A stretch of 49,399 bases of DNA, taken from the NCBI GenBank assembly GCA_013297695.1, contig JAAFHX010000005.1, forward strand, positions 1 through 49,399, in the 5' to 3' direction. Position 1 is the stretch's first letter; each line of letters starts with the position of its first letter. Shown here piece after piece: positions 22,922-31,563 of this stretch. The DNA comes from Rhodobacterales bacterium (GTDB lineage: Bacteria > Pseudomonadota > Alphaproteobacteria > Rhodobacterales > Rhodobacteraceae). The translations under genes were made by a program, and so were the position numbers. The notes below the pieces were generated by a model. The model did no database searches. It had not been told where the DNA came from and worked only from the letters and a program-made list of their open reading frames with translations.

Positions 22922-25888
22922 ATGTGCGCCGACACGACCGCCCTGACCGACCCGGACTATCGCGATACCGTCTTTCTGCCGGAAACCGATTTCCCGATGC
23001 GCGCCGCCCTGCCGCAGCGCGAACCCGATTGGCTGGCGCGGTGGGAACGCCTTGGCGTCTATGACCGGCTGCGGGAAAAGGCGGCCGGACGAACCCCCTT
23101 TACCCTGCATGACGGCCCGCCTTATGCCAACGCGCATCTGCACATCGGCCATGCGCTGAACAAGATCCTCAAGGACATGGTCGTGCGCAGCCGCCAGATG
23201 ATGGGCCGCGACGCCCGCTATGTGCCGGGATGGGACTGCCACGGCCTGCCCATCGAATGGAAGATCGAGGAACAGTATCGGGCAAAGGGCCTGAACAAGG
23301 ACGATGTTGACGTGGTGGCCTTCCGCCAGGAATGCCGCCGCTTTGCCGAACACTGGGTCGGCGTCCAGCGCGAGGAATTCAAGCGACTGGGGGTAACCGG
23401 CAACTGGGCCGACCCCTACCTGACGATGGACTACCACGCCGAGGCGGTGATCGCGGCCGAGTTCATGCAGTTCCTGATGAACGGCTCGCTCTATCAGGGC
23501 TCCAAGCCCGTGATGTGGTCGCCCGTGGAAAAGACTGCGCTGGCCGAGGCCGAGGTGGAATACCACGACCATACCAGCCATCAGGTCTGGGTGAAGTTTC
23601 CGGTCGCGGCTATCTCGCAGGTGAACAATCCGCTTTCATTCAACGTTTTTGGTGGGCGCGACCCGTTTGCGATGCTGGAAATCGTACAGAATAGCTCTGT
23701 TCTTATCTGGACCACTACTCCATGGACCATTCCGCAAAATCGTGCGGTCGCATTTCACCCAATGATCGTTTACTGCGTTTATCGCGTCCTGGCAGTCGGG
23801 GAAGGCAGTTCTGCAACCGTGGGCGAAACGCTCATCGTAGCAAAGAAGCTGTCTGATGACGTTTTCGCAAAAGCCAAGATCGAGAAATTCGAGGAGTTGT
23901 TTCCGGTTTGTATGACCGAGGGTGTGATCCTCGCCCACCCCTTCCGGGGCATCGAAAACGGCAACGGCGAATGGGACTATGACGTCCCCATGCTCCCCGG
24001 CGAGCATGTCACCGACGACGCAGGGACAGGCTTCGTCCACACGGCCCCCAGCCATGGCGATGACGACTACATCCTTGGCCTCAAGTTCGGCCTGCCGATG
24101 ACCTACAATGTCGAGCCCGACGGCTCCTACCGCGCCGACCTGCCGCTGTTTGGCGGGCAGCACATCATCCTGCCCGATGGCAAGGAAGGCCCGGCCAATG
24201 TCTCGGTCATCAAGCAGCTTGCCTATAGCGGCGCGCTGTTTGCCAAGGCGAAGCTGAAACACTCCTACCCGCATTCCTGGCGGTCGAAGGCCCCGCTGAT
24301 CTACCGCAACACGCCGCAGTGGTTCGTCGCCATCGACAGGCCGCTGGATGACGGCATGGGGGAATACGGCGACACGATCCGCAGCCGCGCCCTGACCAGC
24401 ATCGACAGCCTCGTGCAATGGACTCCGCAATCCGGCCGCAACCGCCTGCATTCCATGATTCAGGCCCGCCCCGACTGGGTGCTGTCGCGCCAGCGCGCCT
24501 GGGGCGTGCCGATGACCTGCTTCGTGAAAAAGGGCGCGAAACCTACAGACCCCGACTTCCTGCTGCGCGATCCGGCGGTCAACGCCCGGATCGTCGCGGC
24601 GTTCGAGGCGGAAGGCGCAGATGTCTGGTATGTGCAAGGATTCAAGGAAACGGTCTTGGGGAACGACCACGATCCTCAGGACTATGAACAGGTCTTCGAC
24701 GTGCTCGACGTCTGGTTCGACTCTGGTTCCACCCATGCCTTCGTCCTGCGCGACCGTCCCGACGGCACGGCGGACGGCATCGCCGACCTTTATCTGGAAG
24801 GCACCGACCAGCATCGCGGCTGGTTCCATTCCTCGATGCTGCAGGCCTGCGGCACCATCGGCCGCGCGCCCTATCGGGGGGTTCTGACCCACGGCTTCAC
24901 GCTGGACGAAAAGGGCATGAAGATGTCCAAATCGCTCGGCAATGTCACCGCGCCGGAAAAGGTCATCGCCGAATACGGGGCCGATATCCTGCGTCTCTGG
25001 GTGGCGCAGGCCGATTTCACCGTGGACCAGCGCATCGGGCCGGAAATCCTGAAAGGCGTCGCCGACAGCTATCGCCGGTTGCGCAACACGCTGCGCTTCC
25101 TTCTGGGCAACCTTGCGGGCTTTTCCGAGGCCGAACGGGTCGCCCCGGCCGACATGCCGGAACTGGAACGGTGGGTGCTGCACCGCCTGTCGGAACTGGA
25201 TGCCGAGGTCCGGGCGGGCTATGCGGGTTATGACTTTCAGGGCGTGGTGCAGAAGCTGTTCCAGTTCTGCACCGTGGACCTCTCGGCGCTGTATTTCGAC
25301 ATCCGCAAGGACGCGCTCTATTGCGACGCGCCGGACAGCCTGCGGCGGCGGTCCGCCCGCACGGTGCTGGACCTGCTGTTCCACCGCCTGACAACCTGGC
25401 TTGCCCCGGTGCTGGTCTTCACGGCGGAAGACGTCTGGCTGTCGCGCTTTCCGGGCGATCAGGACTCGGTGCACCTGCAAGACATGCCCGCCACGCCCGA
25501 CACCTGGCGCGACGACGCGCTTGCCGCGAAATGGGCGCAGGTGCGGCAGGTTCGCCGCGTGGTCACGGCGGCGCTGGAAGTGCAGCGCACGGCCAAGGTG
25601 ATCGGCGCCAGCCTTGAGGCCGCCCCCGTGGTGCATGTCGAAGACCCCGCCGTGCTGGCCGCCCTGCGGTCGGTCGATTTCGCGGAAGCCTGCATTACCT
25701 CGGCCCTGTCGCTGACCGGCGACCCCGAACCGGCCGAGGCGTTCCGCCTGCCCGACGTGCCGGGCGTCGGCGTGGTGTTCGAAACCGCCTCGGGCGAGAA
25801 ATGCCGGCGCTGCTGGAAAATCCTGCCCGACGTCGGCACCCACCGCCACCCCCACACCTGCGCCCGCTGCAACGACGCGCTCGGCTGA
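22922..25888 (+). CDS. ileS: isoleucyl-tRNA synthetase
   Basis: Charges tRNA-Ile and edits misactivated valine. The 988-residue class Ia enzyme has HIGH at 74-77, the editing-domain motif WTTTPWTIP at 263-271, KMSKS at 667-671 and a C-terminal zinc finger CRRCWK...CARC. All key motifs are present, so the enzyme should be active. Codons 234-334 differ strikingly from the rest: about 44 of 101 end in A or T, against few elsewhere in the gene. This stretch lies in the CP1 editing domain, so the gene looks mosaic. The ATG at 22922 was chosen over the in-frame start at 22883, which adds a Pro-rich extension. Confidence 0.96.
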   Translation: MCADTTALTDPDYRDTVFLPETDFPMRAALPQREPDWLARWERLGVYDRLREKAAGRTPFTLHDGPPYANAHLHIGHALNKILKDMVVRSRQMMGRDARYVPGWDCHGLPIEWKIEEQYRAKGLNKDDVDVVAFRQECRRFAEHWVGVQREEFKRLGVTGNWADPYLTMDYHAEAVIAAEFMQFLMNGSLYQGSKPVMWSPVEKTALAEAEVEYHDHTSHQVWVKFPVAAISQVNNPLSFNVFGGRDPFAMLEIVQNSSVLIWTTTPWTIPQNRAVAFHPMIVYCVYRVLAVGEGSSATVGETLIVAKKLSDDVFAKAKIEKFEELFPVCMTEGVILAHPFRGIENGNGEWDYDVPMLPGEHVTDDAGTGFVHTAPSHGDDDYILGLKFGLPMTYNVEPDGSYRADLPLFGGQHIILPDGKEGPANVSVIKQLAYSGALFAKAKLKHSYPHSWRSKAPLIYRNTPQWFVAIDRPLDDGMGEYGDTIRSRALTSIDSLVQWTPQSGRNRLHSMIQARPDWVLSRQRAWGVPMTCFVKKGAKPTDPDFLLRDPAVNARIVAAFEAEGADVWYVQGFKETVLGNDHDPQDYEQVFDVLDVWFDSGSTHAFVLRDRPDGTADGIADLYLEGTDQHRGWFHSSMLQACGTIGRAPYRGVLTHGFTLDEKGMKMSKSLGNVTAPEKVIAEYGADILRLWVAQADFTVDQRIGPEILKGVADSYRRLRNTLRFLLGNLAGFSEAERVAPADMPELERWVLHRLSELDAEVRAGYAGYDFQGVVQKLFQFCTVDLSALYFDIRKDALYCDAPDSLRRRSARTVLDLLFHRLTTWLAPVLVFTAEDVWLSRFPGDQDSVHLQDMPATPDTWRDDALAAKWAQVRQVRRVVTAALEVQRTAKVIGASLEAAPVVHVEDPAVLAALRSVDFAEACITSALSLTGDPEPAEAFRLPDVPGVGVVFETASGEKCRRCWKILPDVGTHRHPHTCARCNDALG
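23621..23923 (+). other. low-GC mosaic segment inside the ileS editing domain
   Basis: Over these 101 codons a hand count gives about 44 ending in A or T, with ATT, GTT, TCT, GCA, GAA and AAT used freely. The codons just before and after end almost always in G or C. Both edges are abrupt. The reading frame is intact and the protein still contains WTTTPWTIP. This is the pattern of an imported DNA segment recombined into a resident gene. Confidence 0.75.
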
Positions 25889-25904
25889 ACCAACGGCTTC
25901 GGGT

Positions 25905-25925
25905 CCCCTGCCCAAAGGGCGGGGG
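25905..25925. terminator. possible terminator hairpin between convergent ileS and pcs
   Basis: CCCCTGCCC and GGGCGGGGG pair over nine bases with one T-G wobble around an AAA loop, 16 bases after the ileS stop. Only a weak CTATTC follows, so the evidence is modest. The rest of this 104-base convergent spacer holds a short near-repeat of GTTTCCAG. Confidence 0.35.
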
Positions 25926-25992
25926 GCTATTCCCGACCCATTCAGTCGCCATATCGATTCCAGACAGTTTCCAGACTGTTTCCAGCCCGCCG

Positions 25993-26688
25993 TCAGCCCT
26001 GCCGTGCCGGAATCATCTGCTGAACGATGCCCGCAAGACACAGGTAGAGGGAAGTCAGCACCAGTCCCCAGTGCGCCCAGCTTTGCGGGTCGAAATCGAC
26101 CCAGGCCGCCCAGCCGGCAAAGAACACCCAGGCCAGCGCCACCGGCAGCGACAGGGTGCGCCATCGGTCGGTGCGGACCGGGTGGATGAACTTCAGTTTG
26201 GTGAACATGGTCACCGTCAGCGCGATCACGATGAACAGGATCGTCCATTCCCCCGGCTTCAGCGCGAACAGCACCAGCACCACCATGTTCCAGCAGGCGG
26301 GAAAGCCCGCAAAGGAATTGTCCTTTGTTTTCATGCGGGTGTCGGCAAAGTAGATGACCGACCCATAGACGATGGCGATGATGGCCAACCACCCGCTCCA
26401 CCCCGTCAGCAACCCCGACTTGAACAGCGCGAAGGCGGGAATGAAGACATAGGTGAGGAAATCGATGATGAGGTCCAAGAGGACCCCGTCATAGGTCGGC
26501 CAGTTCGACTTCACGTCATACCGCCGCGCCAGCGGCCCGTCGATGCCATCGACCACCAGCGCCACGACCAGCCACAGGAACATCAGGCTCCACTTTTCCT
26601 CCACCGCCGCCAGCATGGCAAACATCGACAGCACCGCCCCGGTGGCGGTGAGCAGGTGGACGGACAAGGCCTTGAGACGTGCATTCAT
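25993..26688 (-). CDS. pcs: phosphatidylcholine synthase
   Basis: Condenses choline with CDP-diacylglycerol to make phosphatidylcholine in the inner membrane, a route found mainly in host-associated and photosynthetic Alphaproteobacteria. The 231-residue protein has about eight hydrophobic helices and the Pcs form of the CDP-alcohol phosphotransferase motif: DGIDGPLARRYDVK near residue 47, then DGVLLDLIIDF. The family-specific ADTRMKTKDNSFAGFPACWN follows in the middle. It lies 38 bases downstream of xerC on the same strand, in a short AT-rich spacer without a clear Shine-Dalgarno. Confidence 0.95.
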   Translation of the reverse strand: MNARLKALSVHLLTATGAVLSMFAMLAAVEEKWSLMFLWLVVALVVDGIDGPLARRYDVKSNWPTYDGVLLDLIIDFLTYVFIPAFALFKSGLLTGWSGWLAIIAIVYGSVIYFADTRMKTKDNSFAGFPACWNMVVLVLFALKPGEWTILFIVIALTVTMFTKLKFIHPVRTDRWRTLSLPVALAWVFFAGWAAWVDFDPQSWAHWGLVLTSLYLCLAGIVQQMIPARQG

Positions 26689-26726
26689 CGTTTTGTCATA
26701 GTGATTTTATCCAGAATCGCAATGCC

Positions 26727-27650
26727 TTAGGCACGAGGGTGGGCCTTTTCATAGACCTCCATCAGCCGCGCTGCATCCACCGCAGTATAGGCCTGCGTAG
26801 TGGAAAGCGAAGAGTGGCCCAGGAGTTCCTGGATCGCCCGCAGATCGCCCCCGGCCGACAGCAGATGGGTGGCAAAGGAATGCCGCAGCGCATGCGGGGT
26901 GGCGGTGGCGGGCAGGCCAAGCTGCATCCGCGCCACCTCCATCGCCCGTGCGATCAGGCGCGGGTTCAAGGCGCCTCCCCGCGCACCCCGGAACAGCGGC
27001 GCCCCCGGCAACAGGTCAAAGGGCGCAAGCGCCGCATAGCGCGCAACCGCCGCACGCGCGACCGGCAGCACAGGCACCAGCCGCGTCTTGCCACCCTTGC
27101 CCGCAATGCGCAGCACCTCCGGCAGGGGATGCGCCGCACCGGTCAGGCCAAGCGCCTCGGAGATGCGCAGGCCGCAGCCGTACAGCAACGTGACCACCGC
27201 CACGTCGCGCGCGGCGATCCAGTCGTTCTGCGGCAGGCTGCCGACCCGGTCGATCATCTCGCGCGCGCCCTGCTCGGACAAGGGGCGCGGCAGCTTGCGG
27301 CGGTACTTCGGCCCGCGCGCCGACAGCACGGCGCTGGCATCGGACCCGTCGCGGTCAGCCAGCCAGGCGGTGAAGCCCTTGACCGCCGACAGGGCGCGTG
27401 CGAGCGACCGAGCGCCCAGGCCGCGGGCGCGTTCCTGCGCCATCCAGGCCCGCAGATCGGCCTGCGGCAGGGCAGTCAACCCTTTGGTTCCCATGGGGTC
27501 TTCGCGATGTCGTGCAAGAAAGTCGAGGTAGCGGCCAACGTCTGCACCATAGGCGGTGACGGTGTTCGCCGCAGCCCCGTCCAGGGCGCGCAGATGGGTC
27601 AGCCAATCCGCCAGTGCCTGCCGTTGCGCCGGGGCGATGGCCAGGGTCAT
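26727..27650 (-). CDS. xerC: tyrosine recombinase XerC
   Basis: Site-specific recombinase that resolves chromosome dimers at dif with XerD. The 307-residue protein has an N-terminal SAM-like core-binding domain (about 10-100) and the catalytic domain. The catalytic domain contains Arg in YGCGLRISEALGL, Lys in GKGGKTR, HALRHSF, LGHSSLSTTQAYT and the nucleophilic Tyr of that last motif. The spacing is of the housekeeping XerC type, not a phage integrase, and no attachment site is adjacent. It overlaps the upstream DUF484 gene by four bases, a pairing conserved in Proteobacteria. Confidence 0.93.
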   Translation of the reverse strand: MTLAIAPAQRQALADWLTHLRALDGAAANTVTAYGADVGRYLDFLARHREDPMGTKGLTALPQADLRAWMAQERARGLGARSLARALSAVKGFTAWLADRDGSDASAVLSARGPKYRRKLPRPLSEQGAREMIDRVGSLPQNDWIAARDVAVVTLLYGCGLRISEALGLTGAAHPLPEVLRIAGKGGKTRLVPVLPVARAAVARYAALAPFDLLPGAPLFRGARGGALNPRLIARAMEVARMQLGLPATATPHALRHSFATHLLSAGGDLRAIQELLGHSSLSTTQAYTAVDAARLMEVYEKAHPRA

Positions 27651-28354
27651 ACGGGCCAGCGCCGGATCACCCGCTCGACCACCGCGCCAAGAAAGGTCAG
27701 AAGGTCGGTACCCTGTCCCGGCTTGAACATGTTCGGGTCTTCTGACCCCAGCATCAGAAGCCCCGGCGGATGGCCGGACCCAAGGTCCAGCCGCAGCAGG
27801 GCCTCGGACCGGATCATGCAGGCATCGCTGCCGAAAATCGCCGGCGCGGCAGCAAACGTGCGCCGCAGCGTCACGGCGCGGTCGGGCGTGCCGCGTGTTC
27901 CCGCGATCATTTCGTCTACGGTTCCGGGGGGGGCAAGGACCAGGCGGTCATCGGAAACGGGCAAGGCCGGTTCGGGTCCGGTGGCTGTCTCCGGCCCCAC
28001 CCTTGCTTCCAGCAGCAGACGCAGGCTGTGCACCCGAAGGGTGCGGGCCACATCCCCGGCCAGTGCGGCCAGCAGCCCCTCGGCATCCGGCGCGTCAAGA
28101 ATCTGCAGGACAGCGCGGTGAATCTGATTGGTGCCCGCGAGGTTTTCGTAGGCGGCAGCGATCACGGCGCGGTGGGTGTCTTCCAGCCGGTCGAGCCGCC
28201 CTTCCAGCCGCTGCATCGCCATGCCGCGCAGATCGATGACGTTGTCACCCATCGCCCGGTCATTGGCCGCAACCAGCGCCTGCATCAGGTCGCGGTCTTC
28301 CAGAATGGTCTCGGGCGCCGCAAGAATGCGGTCGCGCAGGTCCTGTTCGATCAT
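27647..28354 (-). CDS. DUF484 family protein
   Basis: GAF-like protein of 235 residues that commonly precedes xerC. Residues 1-70 begin ILAAPETILEDRDLMQALVAAN and continue into a helical stretch with DTHRAVIAAAYENLAGTNQIHRAVLQIL. The C-terminal half has a GAF-like beta pattern ending in GLLMLGSEDPNMFKPGQGTDLLTFLGAVVER, the family hallmark. Function not established. Its stop overlaps the xerC start, so the two are likely co-translated. Confidence 0.88.
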   Translation of the reverse strand: MIEQDLRDRILAAPETILEDRDLMQALVAANDRAMGDNVIDLRGMAMQRLEGRLDRLEDTHRAVIAAAYENLAGTNQIHRAVLQILDAPDAEGLLAALAGDVARTLRVHSLRLLLEARVGPETATGPEPALPVSDDRLVLAPPGTVDEMIAGTRGTPDRAVTLRRTFAAAPAIFGSDACMIRSEALLRLDLGSGHPPGLLMLGSEDPNMFKPGQGTDLLTFLGAVVERVIRRWPV

Positions 28355-28404
28355 GCCTCGGTGCCCCGTGTTTGTCCGGTTTGTTGATCCGGACTATACA
28401 CGGG

Positions 28405-28424
28405 CGGGCAGCGATTGCTGCCCG
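28405..28424. other. hairpin CGGGCAGC-GATT-GCTGCCCG
   Basis: Perfect 8-base stem and four-base loop in the spacer between the DUF484 start and the fsa terminator. On the plus strand TTTCG follows. It could be an operator or stem near the DUF484-xerC promoter; no function can be assigned. Confidence 0.4.
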
Positions 28425-28442
28425 TTTCGATACGCCGCCATC

Positions 28443-28473
28443 AAAAAGGCTGCCGGATTGTGCCCCGGCAGCC
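28443..28473 (-). terminator. Rho-independent terminator of fsa
   Basis: Read on the minus strand, GGCTGCCGG (28473-28465) and CCGGCAGCC (28456-28448) form a perfect 9-base stem with an 8-base loop. TTTTT (28447-28443) follows at once. It starts 24 bases past the fsa stop. This is the clearest intrinsic terminator in the window. Confidence 0.85.
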
Positions 28474-28496
28474 GCAACACCCCCGAACTGCGCCGG

Positions 28497-29150
28497 TCAG
28501 AGGATTTTCTGGCCCGTCTTCGCCCAATCCTTCATGAACTGGTCCAGCCCCTTGTCGGTCAGCACATGGCCCGCCAGCCCCTTGATGACGGCGGGGGGTG
28601 CGGTGATCACATCGGCCCCGATCCGGGCGCATTCGGTGACATGGTTGGCCGACCGGATCGAGGCGGCAAGGATCTGGGTAGAAAAGTCGTAGTTGTCATA
28701 GATCGTACGGATATCCGCGATCAGCTCCATCCCGTCGAGGTTGATGTCGTCAAGCCGCCCGACGAAGGGGCTGATGAACGTGGCCCCTGCCTTGGCCGCG
28801 ATCAGCGCCTGGTTGGCACTGAAGCACAGCGTCACGTTGACCATGAAACCCTCGGAAGACAGGGTCTTGCAGGTCTTGAGCCCGTCCCAGGTCAGCGGCA
28901 CCTTGACGGCGATGTTCGGAGCGATGGCGGCCAGCTTGCGGCCTTCGGCGATCATCTCGTCGGCTTTGAGGGCAACCACTTCGGCCGAGACAGGGCCCGA
29001 CACGATGCTGCAGATTTCCCGGGTGACTTCCAGGATGTTGCGGCCCGATTTGAGGATCAGCGAGGGGTTGGTGGTGACCCCGTCCACCATGCCCAGATCG
29101 TTCAGTTCGGCGATCGCCTCGACATCGGCGGTGTCCACGAAGAATTTCAT
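28497..29150 (-). CDS. fsa: transaldolase-like fructose-6-phosphate aldolase
   Basis: Class I aldolase of the small transaldolase subfamily. It acts as transaldolase or as fructose-6-phosphate aldolase, which sequence alone does not settle. The 217-residue length, start [22 protein letters not shown] and the Schiff-base lysine in [12 protein letters not shown] (near residue 86) are diagnostic. [14 protein letters not shown] and the closing LDQFMKDW complete the family pattern. It is divergent from priA with 61 bases between starts and has its own terminator. Confidence 0.93.
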   Translation of the reverse strand: MKFFVDTADVEAIAELNDLGMVDGVTTNPSLILKSGRNILEVTREICSIVSGPVSAEVVALKADEMIAEGRKLAAIAPNIAVKVPLTWDGLKTCKTLSSEGFMVNVTLCFSANQALIAAKAGATFISPFVGRLDDINLDGMELIADIRTIYDNYDFSTQILAASIRSANHVTECARIGADVITAPPAVIKGLAGHVLTDKGLDQFMKDWAKTGQKIL

Positions 29151-29211
29151 CGGTGTCTGATCCTTGATCCTGATCGGGGTTGCGGGGTTTGCGGGCTCGG
29201 TTTAGCGCAAG

Positions 29212-31446
29212 ATGGTATCAGGCGAAAGATGGGTGCGGTTCGCGGTGTCAGAGGCGGTGTTTGCGCAAGGCGCGCGGGTCGGCGTGGTCACGACCGAGGC
29301 GTTCGGCGGCGGGTCCGGCGTGCTGGACTACCGCGCGCCCGAAGGTGGCTGCGGGACGGGCGATTTCGTCGAGGTGCCTCTGGGGCCGCGCCGGGTGCTG
29401 GGGGTGGTCTGGGGTCCGGGCGACGGCGGGTTCGACGAGGCGAAACTGCGCGTCGTGGGACGGGTGCTGGACGCCCCGCCGATGCGCGCGGAACTGCGCG
29501 CCTTTCTGGCGCGGGCCGCAGAATACACGCTGACACCCCTGCCCGCGATGCTGCGGCTGGCCACGCGTGCGCCCGGCCTGGGCGACCCGCCCGCGACGCG
29601 GCGTGTCTATCGGCCGGGCGACGGGGTGCCCGACCGCATGACCGACGCCCGCGCCCGCGTTCTGGCCGTCTTGCGCGACCATGGCGGGGCGGCGATGACC
29701 CTGGCCGAGCTTTCGGTGCAGGCGGCTGTCACCTCGGCTGTGGTCAAGGGGCTGGTGACTTCGGGTGCGCTGGTCGAAGGGGATGCACCGCGCGATGTGC
29801 CCTATCCGGCGCTGGACCCGGCACGGCCGGGGGTGGAACTTGCGGGCGATCAGATAGCGGCGGCGGCGGCGCTGGTCGCCGGCGTGGCGTCCGGGGGATA
29901 CGGGGCCACGCTGCTGAAGGGCGTCACCGGATCGGGCAAGACCGAGGTCTACCTTGAGGCCGTGGCCCGGACGCTCCGCGCGGGACGGCAGGCGCTGGTG
30001 ATGCTGCCGGAGATTGCGCTGACGGCGGAATTCCTGACCCGGGTCGAGGCCCGCTTTGGCGCATTTCCCGCCGAGTGGCATTCGGGCGTGACGGTGACCG
30101 AACGCCGTCGGCTGTGGCGGATGGTGGCGGAAGGTCGGGCGCAGATGGTGGTCGGCGCACGCTCGGCGCTGTTCCTGCCGTTCCGCGATCTGGGGCTGAT
30201 CGTGGTAGATGAGGAACACGACAGTTCCTACAAGCAGGAAGAAGGTGTCCTGTACAACGCGCGCGACATGGCGGTGCTGCGCGCGAGCGGCGCGGGCTGC
30301 GCGGTGGTGCTGGCCTCGGCCACGCCGAGTCTGGAAAGCTGGGCCAATGCGGCGGCGGGGAAGTACGCACGGCTGGACCTGGGGTCGCGCTTTGGCGTGG
30401 CGGAACTGCCCGCGATGCAGGCCATCGACATGCGGGCCGAACGGCTGGCGAATGACCGCTGGATTTCGCCCTCGCTGGCGGCGCAGGTCGAAGCGCGGGT
30501 TGCGGCGGGGGAACAGGCGCTGCTGTTCCTGAACCGGCGCGGCTATGCGCCCGTGACGCTGTGCCGGGCCTGCGGTGCCCAGGTCGGCTGCGATCATTGC
30601 GATGCGCGGATGGTGGAACACCGGTTCCTGAAACGGCTGGTCTGCCACCAGTGCGGCGCAACCAAGCCGATTCCGCAGGCCTGCCCGGCCTGCAAGGTCG
30701 AAGGGCGGATGGCCCCGGTCGGCCCGGGGGTGGAACGGCTGGCCGAAGAGGTGGCAGCGCGGTTCGGGGGCGCGCGGGTGGCGGTGCTGTCGTCCGACCT
30801 GTTCGGGTCGGCCCGCGCGCTGAAGGACCAGATCGCGGTGATCGCCGAGGGCGGGGCCGACATCATCATCGGCACGCAGATCGTGGCCAAGGGGCACAAC
30901 TTTCCGCACCTGACGCTGGTGGGGGTGATCGACGCCGATCTGGGGTTGCAGGGTTCGGACCTGCGGGCGGCGGAACGGACGTTCCAGTTGATGCGGCAGG
31001 TGGCGGGGCGGGCGGGCCGTGGCGCCCGCAAGGGGCTGGCGCTGCTGCAGACGCACCAGCCCGAACATCCGGTGATCCGCGCCATCTTGGGCGGCGACGA
31101 AGAGGCGTTCTGGGCCGCCGAAGCCGCCGAGCGCCGGGCGGCAGGCGTGCCGCCCTACGGCCGGATGGCAGGCATCATCCTGTCCGGCCCGGATGTGGCA
31201 CAGGTCTTTGATCTTGGGGCAGAACTTGCCCGGCGTGACGGCCCGCTGCGGCAGATCGGGGCGCAGGTCTTCGGTCCCGCGCCCGCGCCCATCGCCCGCG
31301 TGCGGGGCCGGCACCGGGTGCGGCTGCTGGTCAGGGCCGACAAGGGCGTGCCGCTGCAGGCGGCGCTGTCCGCCTGGGTGGCGCAGGTCAGGGTGCCCGG
31401 AGCCGTGCGGCTGGCCATCGACATCGACCCGCAAAGCTTTCTCTAG
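29212..31446 (+). CDS. priA: primosomal replication restart helicase PriA
   Basis: 3'-5' DNA helicase that reloads the replisome at stalled forks. The 744-residue protein has the N-terminal fork-binding domain, Walker A GVTGSGKT at 237-244, the DEEH box, SATPSLES, and the zinc-binding insertion with CRACG, CDHC, CHQC and CPAC. Helicase motifs V-VI follow in IIIGTQIVAKGHNFP and QVAGRAGRG. The start at 29212 has only a weak Shine-Dalgarno and the GTG at 29233 is an alternative. It is divergent from fsa, an arrangement I recall in other Rhodobacterales. Confidence 0.94.
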   Translation: MVSGERWVRFAVSEAVFAQGARVGVVTTEAFGGGSGVLDYRAPEGGCGTGDFVEVPLGPRRVLGVVWGPGDGGFDEAKLRVVGRVLDAPPMRAELRAFLARAAEYTLTPLPAMLRLATRAPGLGDPPATRRVYRPGDGVPDRMTDARARVLAVLRDHGGAAMTLAELSVQAAVTSAVVKGLVTSGALVEGDAPRDVPYPALDPARPGVELAGDQIAAAAALVAGVASGGYGATLLKGVTGSGKTEVYLEAVARTLRAGRQALVMLPEIALTAEFLTRVEARFGAFPAEWHSGVTVTERRRLWRMVAEGRAQMVVGARSALFLPFRDLGLIVVDEEHDSSYKQEEGVLYNARDMAVLRASGAGCAVVLASATPSLESWANAAAGKYARLDLGSRFGVAELPAMQAIDMRAERLANDRWISPSLAAQVEARVAAGEQALLFLNRRGYAPVTLCRACGAQVGCDHCDARMVEHRFLKRLVCHQCGATKPIPQACPACKVEGRMAPVGPGVERLAEEVAARFGGARVAVLSSDLFGSARALKDQIAVIAEGGADIIIGTQIVAKGHNFPHLTLVGVIDADLGLQGSDLRAAERTFQLMRQVAGRAGRGARKGLALLQTHQPEHPVIRAILGGDEEAFWAAEAAERRAAGVPPYGRMAGIILSGPDVAQVFDLGAELARRDGPLRQIGAQVFGPAPAPIARVRGRHRVRLLVRADKGVPLQAALSAWVAQVRVPGAVRLAIDIDPQSFL

Positions 31447-31489
31447 GACCGGTCTCAAGCCCGCGCGAATTATTGTTGCGCAGACGGTT

Positions 31490-31511
31490 GCGATCACCGT
31501 AGCGTGATCGC
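31490..31511. promoter_or_regulatory. inverted repeat GCGATCAC-N6-GTGATCGC before the PotD-like gene
   Basis: Perfect 8-base arms with a six-base centre, 44 bases after the priA stop and 52 before the ABC-transporter substrate-binding gene. With no T tract it is more like an operator or a leader stem than a terminator. The regulator is unknown. Confidence 0.4.
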
Positions 31512-31563
31512 AGATAGGGGAAAGGCCCCCCTGAGCGGGCCATGACAACGGGGAGAATTGTGC

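Noticed and set aside
26727-27650. Integrase of a mobile element
   Set aside because: The protein has XerC length and motifs and the conserved DUF484 partner; no attachment-site repeats or cargo genes flank it.
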